Positions 46,778 through 55,262 of a stretch of DNA of 64,000 nucleotides are shown in pieces. A model generated the notes under the pieces. That model did not search any database, was not told the DNA's origin, and saw only the letters and a list, made by a program, of their open reading frames with translations. The position numbers were made by a program, and so were the translations under genes. Source of the stretch: Variovorax paradoxus NBRC 15149 (GTDB lineage: Bacteria > Pseudomonadota > Gammaproteobacteria > Burkholderiales > Burkholderiaceae_C); contig NZ_BCUT01000009.1 of NCBI RefSeq assembly GCF_001591365.1, positions 1 through 64,000 on the forward strand, written 5' to 3'. The number at the start of each line of letters is the position of its first letter. The stretch's first letter is position 1.

Positions 46778-47914
46778 TCATGCCTTCAAGCCCATCGCCT
46801 GGTTGGCGATCCAGTGCTTGAGGAGGCGCGTGCGGTCGAAGCCGCGCATGCCCCAGTTGCGCAGCGCGGGCAGGGGGCCCACGCTGTGCGAGAACAGCTG
46901 CTGCAGGCCGTCGGTGGCCAGGCTCATCTGCAGCACGTCGGCGCGGCGCGCGCGTTCGTAGCGGCGCAGCAGGCGCGGGTCGCCCACGCTGCGCCAGTAC
47001 TCGCGCTGCCGGATCACGTCGGCCAGCATGGCCGCATCGGCGAGGCCGAGGTTGAGGCCCTGGCCCGCGAGCGGATGCACCGTGTGGGCCGCGTCGCCGG
47101 CCAGTGCCCACGACTGCGCGGCCGCGCCCTTCGCCTGCGGCAGGGTGCCGGTCCAGCGGTCGGCGATGGCGCGCGCGAGCGGCCAGGCGGCACGTTCGCT
47201 GGTGAGCCGAAGCGGGCCGAGCGCGCCATGGCTGGCTTCGCTCACCGCGGCGTTGAATTCCTCGTCGCCTTGCGCCAGCAGCGCGGGCGCGCGAAGCTGG
47301 TCGACCGACCACACCAGCGCCAGCGAACGGCCCTGCACGCCGCCCATCGGCAGCAGCGCCAGCACCTCGCCCGTGTCGTTGAACCACTGGCGCGCCACGC
47401 CGTCGTGCGGCTGCGCGGCTTCGAGCCGCGCCGCAATCGCATGCTGCGGATAGCGCGTGACCGCGTAGCTCACGCCGAGGGCGTCGCGCGTGGCGCTGGC
47501 CTTGCCTTCGCACACCACGGTGAGCGGCGCGGACACCGGCTCGGAAACGACTTCGACCTGGGGCTGGAAGCGCACCGCATCGGCCAGCTGCTGCTCGAGC
47601 GCCGGCACGTCGACGATCCAGGCCAGCGCATCGACCTTCTGCCGCACGGCGCTGAACTGCACGCGCCCGCCTTCGTCGCCGTGCACGAGCATCTCGCGCA
47701 CCGGCGTGGCATGCGCGGCGTCGGGCCAGGCGCGCAGCGATTCGAGCAGGGTGCGGGAGGCGGTGTTGAGCGCATAGGCCCGGATGTCCTGCTTGCCGGC
47801 CGCGGCGGGCGGAACCACCAGCGCGACGCGCACTCGCTCGCGTGCGAGCAGCAGGGCCAGCGTGCGGCCCACGATGCCGGCGCCGCGAATGCAAACTTCA
47901 GGAGGGAGGGCCAT
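46778..47914 (-). CDS. UbiH-family FAD-dependent hydroxylase
   Basis: 378 residues of the aromatic hydroxylase family. N-terminal GxGxxG (RGAGIVGRTLALLLA), and the FAD ribityl motif ALAGDAAHTVHPLAGQGLN, which is also the UbiH/COQ6 signature. Likely a ring hydroxylase in ubiquinone synthesis, but UbiH, UbiF, UbiI and UbiL cannot be told apart here. No signal peptide. ATG at 47914 is preceded by GGAGG. Confidence 0.87.
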   Translation of the reverse strand: MALPPEVCIRGAGIVGRTLALLLARERVRVALVVPPAAAGKQDIRAYALNTASRTLLESLRAWPDAAHATPVREMLVHGDEGGRVQFSAVRQKVDALAWIVDVPALEQQLADAVRFQPQVEVVSEPVSAPLTVVCEGKASATRDALGVSYAVTRYPQHAIAARLEAAQPHDGVARQWFNDTGEVLALLPMGGVQGRSLALVWSVDQLRAPALLAQGDEEFNAAVSEASHGALGPLRLTSERAAWPLARAIADRWTGTLPQAKGAAAQSWALAGDAAHTVHPLAGQGLNLGLADAAMLADVIRQREYWRSVGDPRLLRRYERARRADVLQMSLATDGLQQLFSHSVGPLPALRNWGMRGFDRTRLLKHWIANQAMGLKA

Positions 47915-48011
47915 CCGGCCATTGTAAGAACAAGCCCGTTCCCGGGCTGAGCCCCCGGCGGCCGATGCGGGACAATCGCTGCCCAATTCCAAGGAATCCA
48001 AGGAACCCCAC

Positions 48012-48893
48012 GTGCCACAGCCCGCCTTCGACATTGAAGCCACCATTGCGCGCCTGTTCGTCTACCCCGTGAAATCGTGCGCGGGGGTCGAGCTTCCCGA
48101 GGCGTTGCTGACCGAGACCGGCCTGGAATTCGACCGCGCCTGGATGGTGGTCGATGCAGAGGGCGAGTTCGTGACCCAGCGTCAATTGCCGCGCATGGCG
48201 CTGATCCGCCCGCAGATGAAGCACATGGAAGTGGTGCTGCGCGCGCCGGGCATGCTGGCCCTGCACCTGGCGTTCGACCGGGTCGAGCAGCCGGTGCGCG
48301 TGCGCGTCTGGAAGGACGAGGTCGCGGCCTACGACATGGGCGACATCGCCGCCCAGTGGTTCAGCGACTTTCTCTCCGAGCCGGGCAAGCCGCAGGCACT
48401 GCGGCTGGTGCGCTTCGACCCCGAGCACAAGCGCCTGTCGAGCCTGCAGTGGACCGATGGCGTCGAGGCGACGAACCAGTTCGCCGACGGCTTTCCGCTG
48501 CTGGTGGCCAGCGAGGGATCGCTGGCCGAACTCAATGAGCGGCTGGCCGCCGCGGGCCACGATGCAGTGGGCATCGAGCGCTTCCGGCCGAACATCGTGC
48601 TGGCCGGCATCGAGTCGCACGACGAGGACCGGGTCGACGCGCTGCACGTCGCCACCGGCGAAGGCGAGGCCGAGCTCAAGCCGGTCAAGCCCTGCACCCG
48701 CTGCCCGATCCCGGACATCGACCCGGCCACCGCCACGAGCAGCCCCGAGGTCGGCGACATGCTGCGCACCTACCGCGCCGACCCGCGCGTCGACGGGCGC
48801 ATCACCTTCGGCATGAACTGCATCGTGCTGCAAGGGGTGGAGCACATGCTCAAGGTGGGGCAGGCGGTGGGCGCGAACTACCGCTTCGAATAG
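48012..48893 (+). CDS. MOSC domain protein (YcbX-like)
   Basis: 293 residues: N-terminal MOSC beta-barrel domain (ARLFVYPVKSCAGVELPEA) and C-terminal MOSC domain with the molybdenum-ligand cysteine in KPVKPCTRCPIPDID. Such proteins act as Mo-dependent reductases of N-hydroxylated compounds or sulfur carriers. GTG start at 48012. Monocistronic, divergent from the UbiH-like gene. The cofactor is inferred. Confidence 0.9.
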   Translation: MPQPAFDIEATIARLFVYPVKSCAGVELPEALLTETGLEFDRAWMVVDAEGEFVTQRQLPRMALIRPQMKHMEVVLRAPGMLALHLAFDRVEQPVRVRVWKDEVAAYDMGDIAAQWFSDFLSEPGKPQALRLVRFDPEHKRLSSLQWTDGVEATNQFADGFPLLVASEGSLAELNERLAAAGHDAVGIERFRPNIVLAGIESHDEDRVDALHVATGEGEAELKPVKPCTRCPIPDIDPATATSSPEVGDMLRTYRADPRVDGRITFGMNCIVLQGVEHMLKVGQAVGANYRFE

Positions 48894-48903
48894 CGGGCTC
48901 TAT

Positions 48904-49302
48904 CTAGAAGGTCACGCCGGCGTACAGGACGATGTTGGCGTAGGGCGTGCATTCGCCCGTGCGGATCACCGCCTTGGCGCGCGCGCTCAGGCGCTTGAGT
49001 TCCTCGTGCGACACCGTCTCCGGCAGGGCGGCCAGCTGGCCTTCGCACCATGCCGGCAGCTGTCCCACCGGCAGCTGCCCGATGGCTTCGCGCGCGATCA
49101 GCGCGCGCTCCACCTGCATCTCCGAAAGCACGACCTTGAGCACGTCCGCGACCCGCGGAATCCCCGGCGTGAGCGCCAGGTCGATGCGCCGGGGGCCGTC
49201 CGGGATCGGCAGGCCCGCATCGCCGATGACCACCATGTCGCCATGGCCCAGCGCGGCAATCACTTGCGAGAGTTCGGCATGCAGCAGGGCGGTACGTTTC
49301 AC
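48904..49302 (-). CDS. rbsD: D-ribose pyranase
   Basis: 132 residues, full length. Interconverts the pyranose and furanose forms of ribose for the kinase. LHAELSQVIAALGHGDMVVIGDAG, DLALTPGIPRV and the C-terminal GECTPYANIVLYAGVTF are diagnostic. GTG start overlaps the rbsK stop (GTGA). Last gene of the operon. Confidence 0.95.
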   Translation of the reverse strand: MKRTALLHAELSQVIAALGHGDMVVIGDAGLPIPDGPRRIDLALTPGIPRVADVLKVVLSEMQVERALIAREAIGQLPVGQLPAWCEGQLAALPETVSHEELKRLSARAKAVIRTGECTPYANIVLYAGVTF

Positions 49303-50273
49303 AGTGCGATCCAGTCGGGTGGCAGGGGGCTTTGCAGCACGGCGTCGCGCTGCGGAATGGAAGGCTGGGCGCCGGGCTGCTGGATGCACAGCGCGGCGGC
49401 GCGAATGCCCAGGCGCACGGCTTCGTCGAAGGACTGGCCCTCGCCCAGCGCCACGGCCAGCGCGCCCAGGAAGGTGTCGCCTGCGGCCGTGGTGTCGACC
49501 GCCTGGACCTGAGGCGCGGGATGGTGGCGCGCGCCATCGGCATCGATGGCCACGGCGCCGCGCGCGCCGAGCGTGACGACCACGCGCGCAATGCCCTTGG
49601 CGCGCAGGGCCTGGCCGGCCAGCGCGGCTTCCTGCGGGCTGTCGGCGGCCTGGCCGCACAGCGCCTCGGCCTCGATCTCGTTGACGACCAGCGTGTCGAT
49701 GCGCGGCCACAGCGGCTCGGCGATCGGCTGCACCGGCGAGGGGTTGAGCAGCACCTTGCAGCCCGCCTCGTGCGCCACCGAAATGGCGCGCGCGACCTGC
49801 CCCATCGGTATCTCGAACTGCGTCACCAGGAAGGCCGCGCCCTGCAGCTGCTGCCGCAGCGCCGGCGCGTCGATCTCGGCCTGCGCATTGGCGCCGGGAA
49901 TCATCACGATGCGGTTCTGGCCGCCGTCCTCCACCAGGATCAGCGCGGTGCCCGTGGGCTCGCCGGGGCTGGTGCGCAGCGCGGCGGTGTCGATGCCGTC
50001 GCGCCCGAGCGCATCGCGCAGCGCCTGGCCGTGCGCGTCGTTGCCGACGCAGCCGATCATGCCGACGCGGCCGCCTTCGCGCGCGCAGCTCACGGCCTGG
50101 TTGGCGCCCTTGCCGCCCGGAATGTGGGCGATCGAATGGCCCAGCAGGGTTTCGCCCGCGGCCGGTGCATGCGGCACGCGCAGCACGATGTCCATGTTCA
50201 GGCTGCCGAGCACCACGATGCGCGGCGGCGAGGCGGCGCTGGAAGAAGAGAAGAAAGAAGGCGTCGAACTCAC
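49299..50273 (-). CDS. rbsK: Ribokinase
   Basis: PfkB kinase phosphorylating ribose to ribose 5-phosphate. 324 residues with VVLGSLNMDIVLRVP, GGKGANQAV and the catalytic DTTAAGDTFLGAL (Asp base). A Ser-rich tail of about 17 residues extends the N-terminus. GTG start overlaps the rbsR stop (GTGA). Confidence 0.94.
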   Translation of the reverse strand: MSSTPSFFSSSSAASPPRIVVLGSLNMDIVLRVPHAPAAGETLLGHSIAHIPGGKGANQAVSCAREGGRVGMIGCVGNDAHGQALRDALGRDGIDTAALRTSPGEPTGTALILVEDGGQNRIVMIPGANAQAEIDAPALRQQLQGAAFLVTQFEIPMGQVARAISVAHEAGCKVLLNPSPVQPIAEPLWPRIDTLVVNEIEAEALCGQAADSPQEAALAGQALRAKGIARVVVTLGARGAVAIDADGARHHPAPQVQAVDTTAAGDTFLGALAVALGEGQSFDEAVRLGIRAAALCIQQPGAQPSIPQRDAVLQSPLPPDWIAL

Positions 50274-51343
50274 GGGGTGCGGGACTTTCGGCTTGGCGTG
50301 GAAGAGGAAGACGGTGCGGCGGCCTCGCGGAAGCTCGCGTGCCGCGCGGTCGAGGCGCGCACGCGCAGCTCGGGCTGCAGCACCACCTTGCGCGCATCGC
50401 GCCGCTTGCCGCCCACGCGCTCCAGCAGCATGTCGACCGCGAGCGCGCCGATGCGCTCCTTGGGCTGCGCCACGGTGGTGAGCGGTGGGCTGGTGTAGGC
50501 CGAGAGCTCGATGTCGTCGAAGCCGACGATCGAGAGCTCGTCGGGCACGCGCACGCCGCTTTCATGCGCGGCGCGCAGGGCGCCGATGGCCATCAGGTCG
50601 TTGCAGACGAAGACGGCCGAGGGCGCCTCTTCGGTCCGCAGGATGGCGTGCATCGCCTCGTAGCCGCCCTGGCTCGTGAAGCCGCCGCGCCACAGCAGGG
50701 CATCGGCATTCGGCGCGGTGCCGGCCTCGGCCAGCGCCATGCGCCAGCCCTCGATGCGCTGCTCGCTCGGCATCACGCCCACCGGCCCGCCGATGCAGGC
50801 AATGCGCTTGTGGCCGAGCGACAGCAGGTGCCGCACCGCGAGCAGCCCGCCCTGCATGTGGGCGGTTTCGACCAGGTCGCAGGCCGGGTCGGCAATCTCG
50901 CGGTCGACCAGCACCGTGGGAATGCGCAGGCCGTCCAGCTGCGTGACGAGCGAATCGTCGTCGCCGGCGCCGGTCGACACCACGATCAGCCCGTCGATGC
51001 GGCGCTCGGCCAGCACCTGCAGGTAGACGCTCTGGCGGCGCGGCTCGTCGTCCGTGTTGCACAGCACCAGCGTGTAGCCGGCGCCGAAGCAGCGGTCCTC
51101 GACGATGCGCACGATCTCGGCAAAGTAGGGGTTCGAGCTGTTCGGAATCAGCATGCCGAGCGTCGAGGTGGTGTTGCTCTTGAGGCTGCGCGCCATCGCG
51201 TTGGGCACGTAGCCCAGCTCGCGGATGGCCTCTTCCACCCGCTCGCGCCCCTTGGCGCTCACATGGCGCGTGTCGTTGACCACGTGCGAGACGGTGGTGA
51301 CCGAAACGCCCGCGCGCAGCGCGACGTCCTTGATGGTGGCCAT
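50270..51343 (-). CDS. rbsR: LacI-family regulator of the ribose operon
   Basis: 357 residues. The HTH and hinge region reads TIKDVALRAGVSVTTVSHVV then ELGYVPNAMARSLKS. A periplasmic-binding-like effector domain follows, with a Ser/Arg-rich tail. It is encoded inside the operon rather than apart from it, so it should repress its own transcript via the operator at 55115-55138. Ribose or its phosphate is the expected inducer. Confidence 0.92.
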   Translation of the reverse strand: MATIKDVALRAGVSVTTVSHVVNDTRHVSAKGRERVEEAIRELGYVPNAMARSLKSNTTSTLGMLIPNSSNPYFAEIVRIVEDRCFGAGYTLVLCNTDDEPRRQSVYLQVLAERRIDGLIVVSTGAGDDDSLVTQLDGLRIPTVLVDREIADPACDLVETAHMQGGLLAVRHLLSLGHKRIACIGGPVGVMPSEQRIEGWRMALAEAGTAPNADALLWRGGFTSQGGYEAMHAILRTEEAPSAVFVCNDLMAIGALRAAHESGVRVPDELSIVGFDDIELSAYTSPPLTTVAQPKERIGALAVDMLLERVGGKRRDARKVVLQPELRVRASTARHASFREAAAPSSSSTPSRKSRTP

Positions 51344-51369
51344 GGTTGCTTCCCCCTTTTTATGCAGCG

Positions 51370-52353
51370 TCAGGCCAGGCGGCGATCGGCCCGGCGCTGG
51401 CGCAAGGTGTCGATGATCACCGCAACCACGATGACCGCGCCGGTGATGATGCGTTTGCTCGGCTCGCTGGCGCCCACCTGCGCAAGCCCGGCCTCGAGCA
51501 CCGCGATGATCAGCACGCCGAAGAAAGTGTTGACCACCGAGCCGCGCCCGCCCATGAGGCTGGTGCCGCCGATCACCACGGCCGCAATCACCTGCAGCTC
51601 GATGCCGACGCCGGCATTGGGGTCGGCCGCTTCGAGCCGCGCCGACTGCATGAGTCCCGCGAGCCCGGCCAGCAGGCCCGTGGCGGCAAACACGATGATG
51701 CGGATCGGCCGCGGATCGATGCCCGCGAGCCGCATCGCTTCTTCGTTGGTGCCGATGCCCACCACGTGCCGGCCGAACACCGTGCGCGTGAGCACCAGCT
51801 GGCCGGCGGCCACCAGCACCACCGCGAGCACGAAGGCCGCGGAAATGCCGCCGATCCACGGCGCGGCCAGGCCCGAGATCGCGTCGCCCACGTACTGCGT
51901 GCGCGAATCGGTCACCAGGTAGGCGCCGCCGCGCACCGCCTCCAGCATGCCCAGCGAGACGATGAAGCTCGGCAGCCGCCATGCGACCGACACCGCGCCC
52001 GTCACGCTGCCGCACACCAGGCCGGTGGCCAGGCCCAGCGCCGCGGCCACCGGCACCGAGAGCTTCCACTGGAGGATGGCGGCGGCCGTGACGGCCGCGC
52101 TCAGCGCAAGCACCGAGCCCACCGACAGGTCGATGCCCGCGATGATCAGCACGAAGGTCATGCCCACGGCCATCACCGCGAGCGCGGGAATCTCGTTGGC
52201 AATGGAGATGAAGGTTTCACGCGTGAGGAAATATTCGCTCAGCGTGCCGAAGAGCGCGACCATGCCCACGAGCACGACGGTCAGGCCCACGTAGGTGCCC
52301 AGCTGGCCCTTCAGGGCGGAGGGCGGGGCGGAGGTGGCGGCGGCTGCGGTCAT
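51370..52353 (-). CDS. rbsC: Ribose ABC transporter permease
   Basis: 327 residues, nine or ten membrane helices. AGIDLSVGSVLALSA and the EAA-type region RLAGIDPRPIRI are typical of the RbsC/XylH permease family. Start overlaps the rbsA stop (ATGA). It forms the channel for the RbsB-bound sugar. Confidence 0.94.
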   Translation of the reverse strand: MTAAAATSAPPSALKGQLGTYVGLTVVLVGMVALFGTLSEYFLTRETFISIANEIPALAVMAVGMTFVLIIAGIDLSVGSVLALSAAVTAAAILQWKLSVPVAAALGLATGLVCGSVTGAVSVAWRLPSFIVSLGMLEAVRGGAYLVTDSRTQYVGDAISGLAAPWIGGISAAFVLAVVLVAAGQLVLTRTVFGRHVVGIGTNEEAMRLAGIDPRPIRIIVFAATGLLAGLAGLMQSARLEAADPNAGVGIELQVIAAVVIGGTSLMGGRGSVVNTFFGVLIIAVLEAGLAQVGASEPSKRIITGAVIVVAVIIDTLRQRRADRRLA

Positions 52354-53972
52354 GGTGTGTCGGCGGTGGCCGGTTGGCCCGGATTCGGATCGGAAATGGC
52401 GGAGCCCGCCGTGGGGGGTGCCGCGCTGGCGGCGCGGCCTGCCGCATCGCTGAAGGCGGCGGCCAGCAGCGATTGCTCGCTCCACTGGCCGCGCTCGAAC
52501 ACCGCGACCAGCCGGCCGGCGCTCATCACGCCGATGCGGTCGCACATGGCCATGAGTTCGCGCAGGTCGCTCGACACCATCAGGAGCGCCTTGCCGGCGT
52601 CGGTCATGCGGTCGAGCTCGGCGTACAGGTCGGCGCGCGCGCCCACGTCCACGCCGCGCGTGGGCTCGTCGAGCAGCAGCACCTTGCATTCGCGGTGCAG
52701 CCAGCGCGCGAACACCACCTTCTGCTGGTTGCCGCCGCTCAGGGTGGCCACCGGCTGCTCGATGCTGCGCGAGCGGATGCGCAGCAGCTCCACCAGCCGC
52801 CGGGCGATGCCGCGCTCCTTGGCGCGCTGCAGCCAGCCGGCGTGCGAGATGGCGCCCAGGTCGCTCAGCGTGGCGTTGACGCGGATCGGCTGCGTGAGCA
52901 GCAGCCCCTGCGACTTGCGGTCTTCGGTCACCAGGCCGATGCCGGCGCGGATGGCCTGCATCGGCGAGCGCCAGCCCTTGCGCACGCGCAGCACCGGCTG
53001 CGTGGCGGCAATGCCGTCGTAGAGAAGAATTTCGCCGCGGTCGGCGCGGTCGGCGCCGAACAGCAGGCGCACGAGTTCGGTCCTGCCGGAGCCGACCAGG
53101 CCCGCCAGGCCCATGACTTCGCCCGCATGCAGGTCGATGTCGACGTCCTTCACGGCCTCGGCCCGGCCGATGCCGCGCGCGCTCAGCAGCACCGGCCCGG
53201 CGATGCGGCGGTCGCGGCCTTCATGCTCGTGCACCGCGCGGCCCACCATGCGCTGCACCAGCTCGGCTTCGCGCACGCCGGCCATGGCGCGCACGTCCAC
53301 CAGCCGGCCGTCGCGCAGCACCGCCACGCGGTCGGCAATGCGCTGCAGCTCCTCGAGCCGGTGCGACACATAAATGATGGCCACGCCGCGCGCCTTCAGC
53401 AGCTCGATCTGCTCGAACAGGTGCGAGGTCTCGCGCGGCGTGAGCATGGCGGTGGGCTCGTCGAGCACCAGCACGCGCGTGTCGTCCTGCAGGTTGCGCG
53501 CAATCTCCACCATCTGCTGCTGGCCGATGCCCAGCCGCGCCACCGGCGTGGCCGGGTCGATGTGCTCCATGCCGATCTTCGCGAGCTGGCGCGCGGCCAG
53601 ATCGTGCAGCTTGCCGCGGCGGATCCAGCCGGTCTGGTTGGGCAGCCGGTCGAGCAGCAGGTTCTCGGCCACCGACAGCGTGGTGACCAGCCCCAGCTCC
53701 TGCATGACCATGCGCACGCCCAGGCGCTCGGCGTCGCGGCGGGAAGCAGGCTGGAACGCCGCGCCGCCCAGCAGCATCTGCCCGCGCGTGGGCTGCACCA
53801 GGCCGCAGACGATCTTCGACAGCGTGCTCTTGCCCGCGCCGTTCTCGCCCGTGAGCGCGAGCACCTCGCCGGCGTTCAGCACCAGCGAGACGTCGTCGAG
53901 CACCGGCGCCGCATAGTCCTTGCCGAGCGCGCTCAGCGAGAGCACCGGCGTACTGTGATGGGCGTCAGTCAC
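52350..53972 (-). CDS. rbsA: Ribose ABC transporter ATP-binding protein, duplicated ABC
   Basis: 540 residues with two ABC domains. First: Walker A TGENGAGKST, signature-like LGIGQQQMVEIAR and Walker B VLVLDEPTAML. Second: GLVGSGRTEL (degenerate Walker A, as usual in RbsA), LSGGNQQKV and LLLDEPTRGVDVGA. GTG at 53972 has GAGG 8 bases upstream; GTG at 53981 is the alternative. Separated from rbsB by a hairpin element. Confidence 0.94.
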   Translation of the reverse strand: MTDAHHSTPVLSLSALGKDYAAPVLDDVSLVLNAGEVLALTGENGAGKSTLSKIVCGLVQPTRGQMLLGGAAFQPASRRDAERLGVRMVMQELGLVTTLSVAENLLLDRLPNQTGWIRRGKLHDLAARQLAKIGMEHIDPATPVARLGIGQQQMVEIARNLQDDTRVLVLDEPTAMLTPRETSHLFEQIELLKARGVAIIYVSHRLEELQRIADRVAVLRDGRLVDVRAMAGVREAELVQRMVGRAVHEHEGRDRRIAGPVLLSARGIGRAEAVKDVDIDLHAGEVMGLAGLVGSGRTELVRLLFGADRADRGEILLYDGIAATQPVLRVRKGWRSPMQAIRAGIGLVTEDRKSQGLLLTQPIRVNATLSDLGAISHAGWLQRAKERGIARRLVELLRIRSRSIEQPVATLSGGNQQKVVFARWLHRECKVLLLDEPTRGVDVGARADLYAELDRMTDAGKALLMVSSDLRELMAMCDRIGVMSAGRLVAVFERGQWSEQSLLAAAFSDAAGRAASAAPPTAGSAISDPNPGQPATADTP

Positions 53973-53992
53973 GATGACCACCTCATTCCAGA

Positions 53993-54089
53993 AACACCGA
54001 GGAACCGGCTTCGCCGGGCCTCAGGTGTTGCCCCCGGTAGGGGGTTGGCGAAGCGACACGAAGTGCGCGAAGACTGGGGGCGAGCAACA
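53993..54089. repeat. Hairpin-forming intergenic element between rbsB and rbsA
   Basis: Three nested structures: 53993-54029 (AACACC, GAGG and CCGGC paired with GCCGG, CCTC and GGTGTT), CCCCC/GGGGG (54031-54035 with 54040-54044), and TGTTGC (54026-54031) able to pair with GCAACA (54084-54089). The sequence resembles an intergenic repeat I recall from Comamonadaceae, unverified. Its position just after rbsB could protect or terminate part of the mRNA. Confidence 0.65.
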
Positions 54090-54090
54090 T

Positions 54091-55047
54091 TTACTTGGCC
54101 GACGATTTGGTGACCAGCACCACGTCGGTCTTCACTTCGGCCGGCATGCTCGACTGCGGCTTCTTCTCGGCCAGCGCCTTGAGCGCGGTCTCGATGCCGA
54201 ACACCGCCTGCTTGGCCGCGAACTGGTCGGCGGTGGCAAGCACGCGGCCGTCCTTCAGCATCGGCTTGATGGCGCCGATGTTGTCGTAGCCCACCACCAG
54301 CACCTTGCCGGTCTTGCCCGCGGCCTTGACGGCCGCCACGGCGCCCAGCGCCATGCTGTCGTTGCCCGCGAGCAGCGCCTTCAGGTCGGGGTGCTCGCGC
54401 ATCATGCCGGCGGCCACCGTGTTGCCCTTGTCGATTTCCCACTGGCCCGACTGCACGCCCACCACCGTGGCGCCGGCGGCCTTCATGGCGTCCTGGTAGC
54501 CGAGGGTGCGCTGCTGCGCATTGAAGGTGGTCGACACGCCTTCGATGATGCCGACCTTGTCGCCGGCCTTCAGGCTCTTGGCGAGCTCGTCGCCCACCAG
54601 CTTGGCGCCGGCGCGGTTGTCGGGGCCGACGAAGGGCACCTGGATGCCCTTTTCCTTCAGCGCGGCGGCGTCGAACTGGTTGTCGATGTTGACCACGAGA
54701 ATGCCCTTGTCGATGGCCGCCTTGACCACCGGCACCAGCGCCTTCGAATCGGCCGGCGCAATGACCAGCGCATTGATCTTCTGCGCCATCATCTGCTCGA
54801 CCATCTTGATCTGGGCGGCCGTGTCGGTCTCGTCCTTGATGCCGTTGGCCACCAGGGTGTACTCCGAGGCATGCGCCTTCTGGTGCGCCTTCGCGCCGTC
54901 TTCCATGGTGCGGAAGAATTCGTTGGCCAGCGACTTCATGACCAGCGCGACCTTGGGCTTGTCCTGGGCCAGGGCGGGCGAGGCGGCGAAAGCGCCCAGC
55001 AGCGCCAGGGCGGCTGCGCTTTGCAGCGTGCGGCGGGTGAACTTCAT
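54091..55047 (-). CDS. rbsB: Ribose-binding periplasmic protein
   Basis: 318 residues. Signal peptide MKFTRRTLQSAAALALLG to PALAQ, then a two-domain type 1 periplasmic binding protein: KPKVALVMKSLANEFF, ALVIAPADSKALVPVV, VGIIEGVST and LLAGNDSMALGA. It delivers sugar to RbsC. AGGAGA lies 9 bases before the ATG at 55047. First gene of the operon, which suits the high amount needed. Confidence 0.93.
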   Translation of the reverse strand: MKFTRRTLQSAAALALLGAFAASPALAQDKPKVALVMKSLANEFFRTMEDGAKAHQKAHASEYTLVANGIKDETDTAAQIKMVEQMMAQKINALVIAPADSKALVPVVKAAIDKGILVVNIDNQFDAAALKEKGIQVPFVGPDNRAGAKLVGDELAKSLKAGDKVGIIEGVSTTFNAQQRTLGYQDAMKAAGATVVGVQSGQWEIDKGNTVAAGMMREHPDLKALLAGNDSMALGAVAAVKAAGKTGKVLVVGYDNIGAIKPMLKDGRVLATADQFAAKQAVFGIETALKALAEKKPQSSMPAEVKTDVVLVTKSSAK

Positions 55048-55102
55048 GGGTGATGTCTCCTGAGGTGGTTGAGCGGTGCGCCGGTCTGTGGCCGGGGCAT
55101 CG

Positions 55103-55138
55103 ATGTTAACCAACGAAAACGTTTGCGCAAACGTTTGC
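55103..55138 (-). promoter_or_regulatory. rbs promoter with tandem LacI-family operators
   Basis: On the - strand, -35 TTGCGC (55125-55130) and -10 TAACAT (55103-55108) are spaced 16 bases. The -35 lies in two adjacent 12-bp sites, GAAAACGTTTGC (55115-55126) and GCAAACGTTTGC (55127-55138). Together they contain a perfect 20-bp palindrome at 55117-55136. LacI proteins bind such CG-centred dyads, so RbsR should block polymerase here. Confidence 0.8.
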
Positions 55139-55262
55139 TAATCCGGTTTAACCCTGATTCTTGGCCAGGGGGTTTCCGGGGCGGGTGAAGCGGCCCGAAA
55201 TGCGCGCGGCCGAGGGAAAACCTGGACAGCCTAAAATCCCCGGTTACCCAAGAGGACCCCCC

